Origin: Candidatus Thorarchaeota archaeon
GTDB taxonomy: Archaea > Asgardarchaeota > Thorarchaeia > Thorarchaeales > Thorarchaeaceae
Assembly: GCA_008080745.1 (NCBI GenBank)
Contig: SHMX01000003.1
Coordinates: forward strand, 406,971 to 470,970
Length of the DNA: 64,000 nt
Direction: 5' to 3'
Under the pieces are notes generated by a model. The model had not been told where the DNA came from. It made no database searches and saw only the letters and a list, made by a program, of their open reading frames with translations. Below are positions 1 to 8,661 of the stretch, one piece after another (the first letter of the stretch is position 1; each line of letters opens with the position of its first letter). The position numbers were made by a program, and so were the translations under genes.

Positions 1-157
1 AGATGACTCCAACTCGGAGTCTATGGACCAGCTCCTCCTTTTTGATTGTTCTAATGATTTGAATAATTTTTTCCTGAACTGTGCGAATATATGGGCCCAT
101 TGAGCCTGTATTGTCAACCACGAAGGAAACATCGAGTTGACCGAGTTTATCTGACAT
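1..157 (-). CDS. von Willebrand factor A domain protein, N-terminal fragment
   Basis: Partial gene running off the left edge; only the first 52 residues are present. They begin MSDKLGQLDVSFVVDNTGSM. The DNTGSM stretch matches the MIDAS metal-binding motif (DxSxS type) at the start of a vWA fold, which binds a divalent cation and a protein ligand. There is no signal peptide, so this copy is probably cytosolic. The ATG at 157 is preceded on the minus strand by a GAGGAAG ribosome binding site. Partner and role cannot be judged from the fragment. Confidence 0.75.
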   Translation of the reverse strand, partial: MSDKLGQLDVSFVVDNTGSMGPYIRTVQEKIIQIIRTIKKEELVHRLRVGVI

Positions 158-318
158 TGTTTACTTCCTCTCTGTTATCTAAAAATTAGATAGTCGAAAA
201 TAGTCCAGCGTGAAACTAGATAAGTATGTTTACTCCAAAAAATGCTACAGTTTATGAGTCGGTTTTTGCATGTATATTGCATAGTTAGTCCATCATTATG
301 CTGTGAGGAGATGAAGAG

Positions 319-1008
319 ATGGAGAAAATCAAAGAACCATATATTCGAGACTTGTTGATACTACATGGTCTATTTGCAATCTTTACAATAGTAGCATTGA
401 TTTTGCCGCTTGGTGTGCAAATTGGACCTAGGTTATTCGTATTGGTGATTGCATATAATCTTATGATACCCATTGGAGGGTATTATTGGGGGCATAGGGA
501 CTGGATCGCATTATGGTCATTTTCATTTCTAGTCAGTTTGTTTATGATATTCCCCGATTGGTTCTTGGCAGCGGAGCTTGGTGTTCTGGTATTTCCGGCT
601 GATGGACTCTTCAAAATAGGTCCTGTATCAGGGTATATGGCAGGTCTCTGGACAATTCCAATTTTTATTATTGTCTTTATCGGGCGAGAGATTCAAAAGA
701 ATCACTCCTACATGAAGTCGTACCTTGTGGTAGCTATTCTTTCACTGGTAATCTTTTTCACTGCCGAAGCAACTATGTGGATGCTCCCGTCGTGGTATGC
801 TCAAAATGTAGCAATGATTGGTCCAGTTGCAATATACATCATAATTCCAGAGATAATACTTGGAATAACAGCTCATGTCGCATATGACATTATAATTGAG
901 AGGAGTGTATTTGCATACATTCTGGCTGCCTTTTCTGTAATGATCATTTATATGGGAACCATTTCTTTCTTCCACTTGTTAATCGAGAAAATTATTCTGG
1001 GAGTTTGA
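319..1008 (+). CDS. Multi-pass membrane protein of unknown function
   Basis: A 229-residue hydrophobic protein with six or seven predicted membrane spans (about residues 11-32, 37-54, 62-82, 105-122, 132-152, 163-187 and 196-220) joined by short polar loops. I see no catalytic motif and do not recognise the family. The ATG follows a GAGGAG-like sequence. The stop codon directly abuts the stop of nadE, which is on the other strand, so the two genes converge with no spacer. Spacing of helices would suit a small sensor or lipid-modifying enzyme, but that is only a guess. Confidence 0.6.
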   Translation: MEKIKEPYIRDLLILHGLFAIFTIVALILPLGVQIGPRLFVLVIAYNLMIPIGGYYWGHRDWIALWSFSFLVSLFMIFPDWFLAAELGVLVFPADGLFKIGPVSGYMAGLWTIPIFIIVFIGREIQKNHSYMKSYLVVAILSLVIFFTAEATMWMLPSWYAQNVAMIGPVAIYIIIPEIILGITAHVAYDIIIERSVFAYILAAFSVMIIYMGTISFFHLLIEKIILGV

Positions 1009-2676
1009 TTATTCCCGATACCAATTGACAATGGGCATCTTCCAGCCCATCCCAAAGGAGCGAGGTGTCACCCGAATACAGGGTGGCGCTTGCCATCGTT
1101 TATACTCAGATTTTCGTACTCGAGAATATACATCATCTACCACATCGGGAGGATAACCCATCTCAATTAGCTCTTGTTTTCCTCTACGATTCTCAACAAT
1201 CTCATCAACCATAGGACTAACAATGTCGAAATCAAACGGGTCATACTGGTCAAATTTCAACTCTGCAGATGGTTTCTTCCTTAGAGTACCTTCTGGGACG
1301 ATTTCTCTACCTTCGCGTTCATTAACATAGTGAGCCAATTTGTAGACCTCAAGTTTGCTAACATCTCCAATGACTCCGACACCACCCGTCATATCACCGT
1401 ATAGAGTACAGTAACCAAGTGCCAATTCTGTCTTGTTCCCCGTATTTAATACCAGTATTTTCAGAGCTTGTAATCGATTGGAGAAATCCATCAGGCAATT
1501 TGCTCTTGTCCGAGGCTGTATATTTTCATCTGCAACAGGATCGTCCTGATCTTTCGAAATACCATATGACTCCCGTATCTTTGCAAGCGGTTCCTCCAAT
1601 GTCTGATGATATGTATCTACAATATCCTGTATTGAAAATTTGAGAAAGCGAATTCCTAGATTTTCTGCTAATTTCTCTGCATCGGTCTTGCTATGTAGGC
1701 TTGAGTACTTGGAGGGCATGGACATACCAATGACATTATCCTTACCAAGAGCATCCACAGCAATACAAGCAGTAAGAGCGGAATCAATGCCTCCACTAAG
1801 TCCAAGTATACCTCGTTCAAATCCAGTCTTTCGGAAATAGTCCCGAACACCTAAGACCAGAGCATTGTACATCTCTGCTTCTTCGTGATATTCAGGGAGT
1901 GAAGTTGATGGTCCTATTCCTGTGGATATATCAAAGTCTACGAGAACTAAATCCTCCTCAAATTGTGCACAATATGCCATCACATTTCCTTCCGAATCTA
2001 CAGCAGTGCTAAGTCCACTAAATACGAGTTCATCTTGCCCCCCAACCAGGTTGATAAGAAAAATAGGGACCCGGTTGCTTTTTGCCTTTGTAACAAGTAA
2101 TTTAGTTCTTTCAAATCGTTTCTTGATATGAAATGGTGACGCGGAAATATTGATGATTAGCTGAGCGCCACGTTCTGCAAGAATATCGGTTACTTTGACA
2201 GGATACTTCGTATCCCATAGATCTTCACATATCTCCACACCCAATAAGATTTCAGAACCACCGATACTAACAGAGATTGGGGCAATATCGTCCATCTCCA
2301 TGGGCTCGAAATATCGTTCTTCATCAAAGACATCGTAAGTAGGTAGAAGTGTCTTTGCAACTGTTCCCACCAACTCTCCATCATTGAAAATGGCTGCAGA
2401 ATTGAATAACTTTTCATCCATGAAATCAACAAACCCAACAATCACTACCAGACCCTGAGTATGAGATCTGACCTTTTCCAGAGCATCTTTGTTTGTGGAT
2501 AGGAAAGACTGCTCATATAGCAGATCTTGAGGAGGATAGCCTGTGATGACAAGTTCTGGAAACACAACAATTTCAGCACCCTGAGTTTTTGCCCGCTCGA
2601 TAAACTCGATTATCCTGTGTGTATTACCTTCAATATCTCCGACAATCGAGTTGACTTGTGCCATTGCTATCTTCAA
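1009..2676 (-). CDS. nadE: Glutamine-dependent NAD+ synthetase
   Basis: Makes NAD+ from deamido-NAD+, ATP and glutamine in the last step of NAD synthesis, in the cytosol. Residues 1-265 form a nitrilase-type glutaminase with the catalytic triad E41, K108 and C150 (in VEICEDLW). Residues 270-555 form the synthetase with the SGGIDS pyrophosphatase P-loop at 294-299. At 555 residues it has the length of the two-domain bacterial and archaeal form, so ammonia is made in the same protein. Its 3' end abuts the converging membrane-protein gene. Nothing in the flanks suggests an operon. Confidence 0.95.
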   Translation of the reverse strand: MKIAMAQVNSIVGDIEGNTHRIIEFIERAKTQGAEIVVFPELVITGYPPQDLLYEQSFLSTNKDALEKVRSHTQGLVVIVGFVDFMDEKLFNSAAIFNDGELVGTVAKTLLPTYDVFDEERYFEPMEMDDIAPISVSIGGSEILLGVEICEDLWDTKYPVKVTDILAERGAQLIINISASPFHIKKRFERTKLLVTKAKSNRVPIFLINLVGGQDELVFSGLSTAVDSEGNVMAYCAQFEEDLVLVDFDISTGIGPSTSLPEYHEEAEMYNALVLGVRDYFRKTGFERGILGLSGGIDSALTACIAVDALGKDNVIGMSMPSKYSSLHSKTDAEKLAENLGIRFLKFSIQDIVDTYHQTLEEPLAKIRESYGISKDQDDPVADENIQPRTRANCLMDFSNRLQALKILVLNTGNKTELALGYCTLYGDMTGGVGVIGDVSKLEVYKLAHYVNEREGREIVPEGTLRKKPSAELKFDQYDPFDFDIVSPMVDEIVENRRGKQELIEMGYPPDVVDDVYSRVRKSEYKRWQAPPCIRVTPRSFGMGWKMPIVNWYRE

Positions 2677-2763
2677 GAGTCTGCACCAACGCGGAAGAGA
2701 ACATCTAATGAGAAAAGCCTTGTGGGACCTATTATTTCACACCGTAAATCCAAAACAGGGAGA

Positions 2764-3390
2764 TTAGGTATCAACTTTCATGAATTCCTTCAATAACCGC
2801 ACAGACTCCCTGTATTTTTCCATCGATTCTTTGAGAGCTTCTTCTGATGAGTTATCAAAATCATGGATAAGTAGCTTGAAAATCTCCATATGGGAGGAAA
2901 TACTATCTGGAAATCCGTGAATATGAAGGAGAGAAGTTGCGGAATGATTTCGAACTAGATAATCATGGTCAAGCATACCTTCAAAGAGTGCATCAATGGT
3001 CTCCGGGGTCTTGTATCGTTTTAGGCGCATAGCAGCTACAATTCTTGTGCTCCAATGAGCATCACTTCTCAGGATATCAGCAATAATCTCCACATACTTG
3101 GTGGTATTCTCAATTTGATTAAGAGAAGCGGCAGCTTCGATTTGCAGAAGGCCAAATTCATGAGTTAGTAATTGCTTCAAAACAGGAGCAGCACGTTTTG
3201 ATCGCATCTCTCCAAGACCTCGTGCCGCATAATGATTGCCCTCCTTGACGGCCTCGATAAGCATAGATTCCGCTTTTTCTCGTTCTTCGCCTTCCAATCT
3301 TGCGGCAGCTGTGGGGTCAATCCCATCATGCCACATCATGTAGGGATCTCCAAAGAAATTATTCATGAAATAGTCCCAGTCACTAGGCAT
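2764..3390 (-). CDS. HEAT-repeat protein
   Basis: A 208-residue, mainly helical protein. From about residue 30 there are repeated helix pairs of roughly 30 residues with the HEAT/PBS-lyase pattern, for example ARGLGEMRSKRAAPVLKQLL and RIVAAMRLKRYKTPETIDAL. Such repeats make curved solenoids that bind other proteins. There is no signal peptide or enzyme motif. It lies behind nadE's start on the same strand with an 87-base gap, so it may have its own promoter. Which partner it binds is not visible. Confidence 0.7.
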   Translation of the reverse strand: MPSDWDYFMNNFFGDPYMMWHDGIDPTAAARLEGEEREKAESMLIEAVKEGNHYAARGLGEMRSKRAAPVLKQLLTHEFGLLQIEAAASLNQIENTTKYVEIIADILRSDAHWSTRIVAAMRLKRYKTPETIDALFEGMLDHDYLVRNHSATSLLHIHGFPDSISSHMEIFKLLIHDFDNSSEEALKESMEKYRESVRLLKEFMKVDT

Positions 3391-3569
3391 AGTACTTTCT
3401 CCGTCTTGTTTTTCATAACATAATTTGAATATTAACTAAGTTCTTATATCAAAAATTACCTGCCTATAGAGAATCAAGGCAAAATCTGCTTCAATTTTCA
3501 GCCTAATTAATACGGATTACTTTGACCAAAAGCGTTTCAAGTGCAAGGAATGAAATTATACTGAAGGTA

Positions 3570-5429
3570 ATGACACATTATAGGTCCTATCTTGTCTTCC
3601 CATTAATTCTGATTCTATTAGTCCCTCTACCAAGTGTATGTTCGGATTCGGTTTTTCCCACCGACTTTGAAACTGAAACCATCCTTAGTGATATTTACGC
3701 GTCTGACAGAGCTAGAGAAGTATACGAGGCAGTTTCAGTAAGACTGTACAAGGAGTATGTTCGTGAACTTTCAGAGATCGGACCAAGACCAGTGGGTTCT
3801 GACAATAATATTGAAGCTAAAAAATGGATCATGAATAAATTAGAGGAAGTCAGTAACGGGAAAATTCAAACAGAAACACTAGGACCCAGTGATTCTGTAA
3901 TTGGGAAGTTGAGTGGCACATACAGTTCTAATGGACCATCAGTTGTGATTGGAGGACACTATGACTCTGTTGAGGGGGCTCCTGGTGCCAACGATGATGC
4001 CTCTGGAGTTGCTACAGCAATAGAATTAGCTAGGGTGTTATCAAGCTATACATGGCCTCTGGACATCTATTTCTGTGCATGGAATGCTGAAGAGATTGGT
4101 CTTATCGGTTCTGATGAGGTTGCCGATATATTTCGAGAGAGGGAGGTAGATGTTCTAATCTATTTCAATATCGATATGTTACTTTTTCCAGATGCAGTAG
4201 TACCTCAAAATCAGAAGGTGATACTTGGATATGACTCATCAGTCAGATATCACTCATCTGCCATGTGGGCAAACCTTGTTCAAGTTATGAACCACAATTA
4301 TGGAAATCTAGTTGCAACCAAGGTCCCCTCATCAGAGATACCATTCTGGACTAGATCAGACCACTATTCCTTCATTAGAAATGGTTATCGAAATGTTCTC
4401 AACATCTATGAGTCAGGAATTGCCAAGGACACCGCATATCACAAGCCATCAGATACTTGGGATAATCCAGCCTACGATTATGGTATTGCAGCAGAAGCTG
4501 TAGCTGCAATGGGATCGGCAATTGCTTTTGTTTTGGGTGGGACGCATCGTCAAAGAGTGCTAGAAAGGCATGAAGCGTTGATTGGAATGAACAGTGTAAA
4601 GCCAATTTTAGTAGAAATCACCACTGGTACAAATATCACCACTAAAACAATATGGGAAGGTCTAGGAGAGATAAATATCAATCTCATCGCACCAAATGGA
4701 CAGGAGATTCAAGCCAATCAATTGAATCACTTTACTGAAAGAGTTGAAGCCACATTTCCAGCCCCATTGATTGGAACGTATAAAGTACTTGTAAAGAATG
4801 AGCTTGGTAATGCAGTCAACTATGACATTGTATTGGAATACGATAGTGATATCGAAGGAAATGGTATTAGAGACAAAGATGAGATATGGAATAATGCATT
4901 TCACTCAGACTATGACAATGATGGTGTCAATGATGCAGAAGATCCGAATGAATATGTGGATTTGAGACAATTAGATTCAGATAACGACTCGATTTCAGAT
5001 TATGATGAAATTTATGTTTACGAAACCGATCACCTGTCCTCTGATACAGATAGTGATTCAATTCCAGATGCTTGGGAAATAAGTCGAGGACTTGATCCAA
5101 AGGAAAACGATGCCAAGTTGGATTTCGACTATGATGGGTTGGTAAACCAATATGAGTATCTCGCAGGAACAGACCCATTCCTTCGTGATTCTGATTTAGA
5201 TGGTATGTATGATGGCTGGGAATATTATTATGGATTAGATCCATTATTTGATGATTCACAAGAAGACCTGGATGATGATGGCTGGACAAATATCTATGAG
5301 CTTCATCATGGACATGACCCAACTGTTGCGGATAGTCCTTTTGTCACAATAGTACCCATCCTGCAAATCTATGGTATTCTAGGGATGCTGTTCGCGTTCC
5401 TCGTAGTTTTCCGCAGATTGAAATCATAG
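3570..5429 (+). CDS. Secreted, membrane-anchored M28-family zinc aminopeptidase with calcium-binding repeats
   Basis: An extracellular metallopeptidase of about 619 residues. A signal peptide (residues 1-25) leads into an M28 domain (about 45-320) with the two-zinc ligands visible as H130 (GGHYDSV), D142 (GANDDASG), the catalytic pair E174/E175 (WNAEEIG), D202 and H291. Residues about 430-590 carry thrombospondin-type-3-like acidic repeats (DSDNDS, DTDSDS and similar) that bind calcium. A single C-terminal membrane segment with a short basic tail (RRLKS) anchors it. I chose the ATG at 3570 because the signal peptide follows at once; an in-frame TTG at 3522 is the alternative. Confidence 0.9.
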   Translation: MTHYRSYLVFPLILILLVPLPSVCSDSVFPTDFETETILSDIYASDRAREVYEAVSVRLYKEYVRELSEIGPRPVGSDNNIEAKKWIMNKLEEVSNGKIQTETLGPSDSVIGKLSGTYSSNGPSVVIGGHYDSVEGAPGANDDASGVATAIELARVLSSYTWPLDIYFCAWNAEEIGLIGSDEVADIFREREVDVLIYFNIDMLLFPDAVVPQNQKVILGYDSSVRYHSSAMWANLVQVMNHNYGNLVATKVPSSEIPFWTRSDHYSFIRNGYRNVLNIYESGIAKDTAYHKPSDTWDNPAYDYGIAAEAVAAMGSAIAFVLGGTHRQRVLERHEALIGMNSVKPILVEITTGTNITTKTIWEGLGEININLIAPNGQEIQANQLNHFTERVEATFPAPLIGTYKVLVKNELGNAVNYDIVLEYDSDIEGNGIRDKDEIWNNAFHSDYDNDGVNDAEDPNEYVDLRQLDSDNDSISDYDEIYVYETDHLSSDTDSDSIPDAWEISRGLDPKENDAKLDFDYDGLVNQYEYLAGTDPFLRDSDLDGMYDGWEYYYGLDPLFDDSQEDLDDDGWTNIYELHHGHDPTVADSPFVTIVPILQIYGILGMLFAFLVVFRRLKS

Positions 5430-5442
5430 AATTCGAAAGAGT

Positions 5443-6291
5443 TCATATCTGAGGAGGACCCAGCTGAATACGTTCCCTGAGGTCTGGCAACTCCGCTCGT
5501 AATCCATGAATGTCTTCACACCACCAAGTAATTCCAAGATCTAGCCATGCCCTGAGCTTTGCTCTGTCAGCTTCTGGATTGTCACCTGTGGTTTCTCCAA
5601 AAACAACAACATCATAATTATCCAGATTTCCACGTTCAGCCCGGACTACATCAAGACAGTCTCTGAGATGTTCTGGTTGGAACACTTCAGGCCACTTTGA
5701 ATGAACAGGAGCTACACCGTTATATCGAGCCGCTCGTTTGAATGGTTTTTTGTAAGGCCAACTTCCTCCTACCCAAATTGGAATACCAGCTGTCTGAAAC
5801 GGCTTGGGAAGAAAGGTCACCTCATCCAACTTGTAATGATTACCTGAATAGGAAAACTTCTCACCCGACCAAAGGCCAGTCAGAATATCAAGACCTTCGT
5901 CCAATTTTTCCGCACGAATTTTTGCATCAGAGTCCTCACCAAAAATTTCGTATTCTATTTCTGGAGGTGATCCGATTCCAACACCAAGTATGAGTCTACC
6001 TTTTGATAAACGATCTAAAGTAATAGCTTCACGAGCTACTTTCCAAGGTCTTCTTCTTGGAAGAGGTGTAATCATCGGACCAAATCGGATTTCCGTCGTT
6101 TTGCAGGCAATAGCTGATAGAGCAATCCATGGGTCTATGAAAGGTATATGCATATCATTTCCAAATACGAGCATATGGTCCCACAGAAAGAAACCATCCC
6201 AACCCGCATCCTCTGCATCACATGCTAATTCTATAAATAGGTCTATATTACCAGACCAGCCAAAATTTGGAACACTAAGACCGAACTTCAT
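5443..6291 (-). CDS. LLM-class (luciferase-like) flavin or F420-dependent oxidoreductase
   Basis: A 282-residue TIM-barrel oxidoreductase of the bacterial luciferase-like superfamily. Typical features are the opening MKFGLSVPNFGW, the AGWDGFFLWDHML segment after helix 1, GPMITPLPRRRPWKVAREA and the LGVGIGSPPEIEYEIFGE segment. The WDHM and RRP segments resemble the F420-using subgroup, although the cofactor cannot be read with certainty. The substrate is unknown. It converges on the M28 peptidase gene with a 13-base gap and has no obvious operon partner. Confidence 0.88.
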   Translation of the reverse strand: MKFGLSVPNFGWSGNIDLFIELACDAEDAGWDGFFLWDHMLVFGNDMHIPFIDPWIALSAIACKTTEIRFGPMITPLPRRRPWKVAREAITLDRLSKGRLILGVGIGSPPEIEYEIFGEDSDAKIRAEKLDEGLDILTGLWSGEKFSYSGNHYKLDEVTFLPKPFQTAGIPIWVGGSWPYKKPFKRAARYNGVAPVHSKWPEVFQPEHLRDCLDVVRAERGNLDNYDVVVFGETTGDNPEADRAKLRAWLDLGITWWCEDIHGLRAELPDLRERIQLGPPQI

Positions 6292-6388
6292 TCGAACACC
6301 GGCCTAAAAGAAAGATTCACGTGTTCTATGAATCCATCTCTCAGAGTTCCCGAGTTATTAACGAAGTAGCTAAAGATATACAAGGCAC

Positions 6389-6796
6389 CTATTCAAAAAA
6401 CTCAACACCCATCTCCTTGTCATGTTCAGCTGCTTCCTTCTTCTCATTATTTTTGGCTTGCATATCTAATACCACAAATACAATGAATGCTGCAACAAGC
6501 ATGAACATTCCAACACCTATGATAATTGCTGAGAAAGTACGATCAGTCAATAGATGGTCGGGCATGTCTTCATAGAGCGTATAGTGCCAATAATCACCTC
6601 TAGATTTCTCACCAGTAATAGAAAGTGAATAATTTGACTCAGACTCGTACACAATATTATTGCTCATACTGTTATCAATCTGCCAGGCGTTATAGATGGA
6701 ATGCGCCAAAACAGAACCAGAAAGTAGAGTAAATAGAATTAGAACAAAAGATGAACTACTCACATTATGTCTCCTGAAGATTGATAATGCATTCAA
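6389..6796 (-). CDS. Small two-span membrane protein, unknown function
   Basis: A 135-residue protein. An N-terminal hydrophobic segment (about 15-32) could be a signal anchor. It is followed by a polar loop of about 55 residues that would face outside, a second membrane span (about 88-110) and a charged cytosolic tail rich in K and E. No family was recognised. It is divergent from the VIT1/CCC1 gene, and the near-symmetrical AT-rich element at 6845-6855 sits at a suitable distance to serve as its TATA box. Confidence 0.55.
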   Translation of the reverse strand: MNALSIFRRHNVSSSSFVLILFTLLSGSVLAHSIYNAWQIDNSMSNNIVYESESNYSLSITGEKSRGDYWHYTLYEDMPDHLLTDRTFSAIIIGVGMFMLVAAFIVFVVLDMQAKNNEKKEAAEHDKEMGVEFFE

Positions 6797-6861
6797 TCAT
6801 ATAGAAATTTTTGTCAGTAATTTAAACTGTCATTCCATAAAAGAGATATATATACTGCAAT

Positions 6862-7533
6862 ATGCCTCATTGGAGAACGATTTTGAGCCAGAAGAAAAAT
6901 CACAGTGATCTTTCATCTAGTAAATCAGAAGGTTTTTACGATAGAGTCATGTCACAGCTAGCGATTTCAGGGGGTACAGAAATCGCCAGAAGATATCTTG
7001 CAATGAATGCTTTTGATGGGGTACTTCCTGTTCTGGGAATAATAATGGGTGGTCTTGTTTCTCTTAATTTCCAAGCGCCCTTATTGATTTTTGAAACTTC
7101 CATCTTATCGATTTTTGCCACCTGTTTTGCTATGTTTGTATCTGGAATAACTTCCTCATATCTAACAGAGGGTGCAGAGAGAAAACGGGACCTTGAAGAA
7201 TTAGAACGATCACTTCTTAGTGGCTTACAAGGGAGTGCAATAGCCAAAGCATCTCGCACTACAACTATTGTTGTTTCATTGATAAATGGATTTTCTCCAT
7301 TTCTTGCGGGTTTAGCAACAGCAACGCCATTATTCATGGTTCAATTTGGGATACCTATTGATTTAGGATTCACATTGTCAGTAGTATCAGGAATGTTCAT
7401 CCTCTTTATACTAGGAGTATTCCTTGGAAAAGTATCGAGAACAAATATCATAATCTATGGGATAAAAACCCTAGCAGCTGGAATCATAGTGGTAATGATG
7501 ATCTGGTTATTTTCTTCAATGACGGTATATTGA
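6862..7533 (+). CDS. VIT1/CCC1-family membrane transporter (iron/manganese type)
   Basis: A 223-residue integral membrane protein with five likely spans. The segment ARRYLAMNAFDGVLPVLGII carries the family's hallmark FDG before the first transport helix, and there is an ER-rich cytoplasmic loop (ERKRDLEELERS) between spans two and three, as in archaeal CCC1-like proteins that move Fe2+ or Mn2+. The ion was not determined. The start is uncertain: the TATA-like GATATATATA at 6845-6855 is so close that a TTG at 6883 or ATG at 6949 could be the real start. Confidence 0.8.
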   Translation: MPHWRTILSQKKNHSDLSSSKSEGFYDRVMSQLAISGGTEIARRYLAMNAFDGVLPVLGIIMGGLVSLNFQAPLLIFETSILSIFATCFAMFVSGITSSYLTEGAERKRDLEELERSLLSGLQGSAIAKASRTTTIVVSLINGFSPFLAGLATATPLFMVQFGIPIDLGFTLSVVSGMFILFILGVFLGKVSRTNIIIYGIKTLAAGIIVVMMIWLFSSMTVY

Positions 7534-7537
7534 GGAT

Positions 7538-8209
7538 TTAGTAGATTAGGACGGCCATAGATAGTAGGAATATAGCTAGATAATAACTTGTCAATATAAT
7601 AGGTTCAGCAAATCGAAACTTATGATGAAATTCTCTAATTCCAATCAACGAATCGGATATCACGAAGGATATAGCACCAAGGAAAGGAACAAATCCAAGG
7701 TATAAATTTGATGAAACCCACAGAAAGAATGATGAAGCGAGAGTCAGGGATATTACAAATGCATAGACATTGACCGCCTTTAGCATCTCGGGAGGAGCAG
7801 GATCCTTGGATTTTGTGAGATATCTGTGATAGAAGAAGATATACATCATCATCAATCCGAGGGTAAAAATAAGTGAGATTAACGCAAGAATATTCAACCC
7901 GTGACCAATACCGTGTAAAATAAAATCTACAGAATAGAAAATGTGAGCGAACAAAAATAGACCCAACCCAAGGAGGATATTGATCTCCATACCAGCATCA
8001 CCCATAGCACAGAAGACCAGAGCTACTATGAGTAGGAGATAGAATAATTCAATGGATGGGCGATTAAGAAAGACAAAAATTGCAGCCAATATTGCGGGAA
8101 TTATTTTGATGATAGTTCTCCAAAGGGTGCTTTCTTCAGTGATGGACTTGATTGTCGTTGAAAGCACTGCGAAAATCCAAAATAATAAGGCATAAAGTAA
8201 GAGATCCAT
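7538..8209 (-). CDS. YhhN/TMEM86-family membrane protein (lysoplasmalogenase-like)
   Basis: About 223 residues with eight likely spans. Family marks are FCAMGDAG after the third span, LFAHIFYSVDF in the fourth, GAISFVISDSLIG near the seventh and SYYLAIFLL at the end. Animal TMEM86 members split the vinyl-ether bond of lysoplasmalogens. For an archaeon with ether lipids a role in lipid turnover is attractive but is inference. I use the ATG at 8209, because a TATA-like element at about 8247-8257 would place transcription start downstream of the GTG at 8233. Confidence 0.75.
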   Translation of the reverse strand: MDLLLYALLFWIFAVLSTTIKSITEESTLWRTIIKIIPAILAAIFVFLNRPSIELFYLLLIVALVFCAMGDAGMEINILLGLGLFLFAHIFYSVDFILHGIGHGLNILALISLIFTLGLMMMYIFFYHRYLTKSKDPAPPEMLKAVNVYAFVISLTLASSFFLWVSSNLYLGFVPFLGAISFVISDSLIGIREFHHKFRFAEPIILTSYYLAIFLLSMAVLIY

Positions 8210-8271
8210 GAATCCAAATTCTAAGAGCCTCACCTTAAGAGTATTGGAAAAATATAACTGTTAAACAACAA

Positions 8272-8285
8272 TTTTATAGTTAAAA
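8272..8285 (+). promoter_or_regulatory. Candidate TATA box for the longin-like gene
   Basis: TTTTATAGTTAAAA lies about 50-63 bases before the ATG at 8335, which would give a leader of about 30 bases. Archaeal TATA boxes sit about 25 bases before the transcript start. Judged by eye only. Confidence 0.35.
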
Positions 8286-8334
8286 CGAAAATCAAAAGAA
8301 TGATATTGTTCGAGGAGAATATTACACGGTAAAG

Positions 8335-8661
8335 ATGGCAAAAGATATCTTCGCTGTGATGATATTGGAAGAAGACACTGGTCAGCCTTTATACACCTAT
8401 TTCATAGATCCACAATTGAAGAGGAATCCGGGTCTTATTCCTCAGAAACTTAGAACCAAAGAAATTCGCATGGTTCATGTATTGGGAAAACATGTAGTCT
8501 TCACTGCACTTGTTGCACCAGAAACTACTGGTGTTAAAGAGAAATTAGAAAAGCTCAGAGAACGTATAGAAAAGGTATTCCCTGAAGGTCTGAAGAGAGG
8601 GAAGGGAAATTTCGCAGATATGGTGATTCTGGAAAATATCTCTCAAGAGGTCTTACTATAG
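8335..8661 (+). CDS. Small longin/roadblock-like domain protein
   Basis: A 108-residue cytosolic protein with the order of strands and helices expected of a longin-type fold: an opening hairpin (IFAVMILEEDTGQPLYTYFI), a middle strand pair (RMVHVLGKHVVFTALVA) and a long amphipathic helix (VKEKLEKLRERIEKVF). Such domains bind small GTPases in Asgard archaea and eukaryotes. The assignment rests on pattern and not on a signature motif. It converges on a coiled-coil gene and their 3' ends overlap by 19 bases, so the two are tightly linked but not co-transcribed. Confidence 0.5.
   Translation: MAKDIFAVMILEEDTGQPLYTYFIDPQLKRNPGLIPQKLRTKEIRMVHVLGKHVVFTALVAPETTGVKEKLEKLRERIEKVFPEGLKRGKGNFADMVILENISQEVLL

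Noticed and set aside
4927-5322. Histidine-rich frame of 131 codons on the minus strand
   Set aside because: Antisense to the Asp-rich calcium-binding repeats of the M28 peptidase; low-complexity reverse reading of GAT codons.
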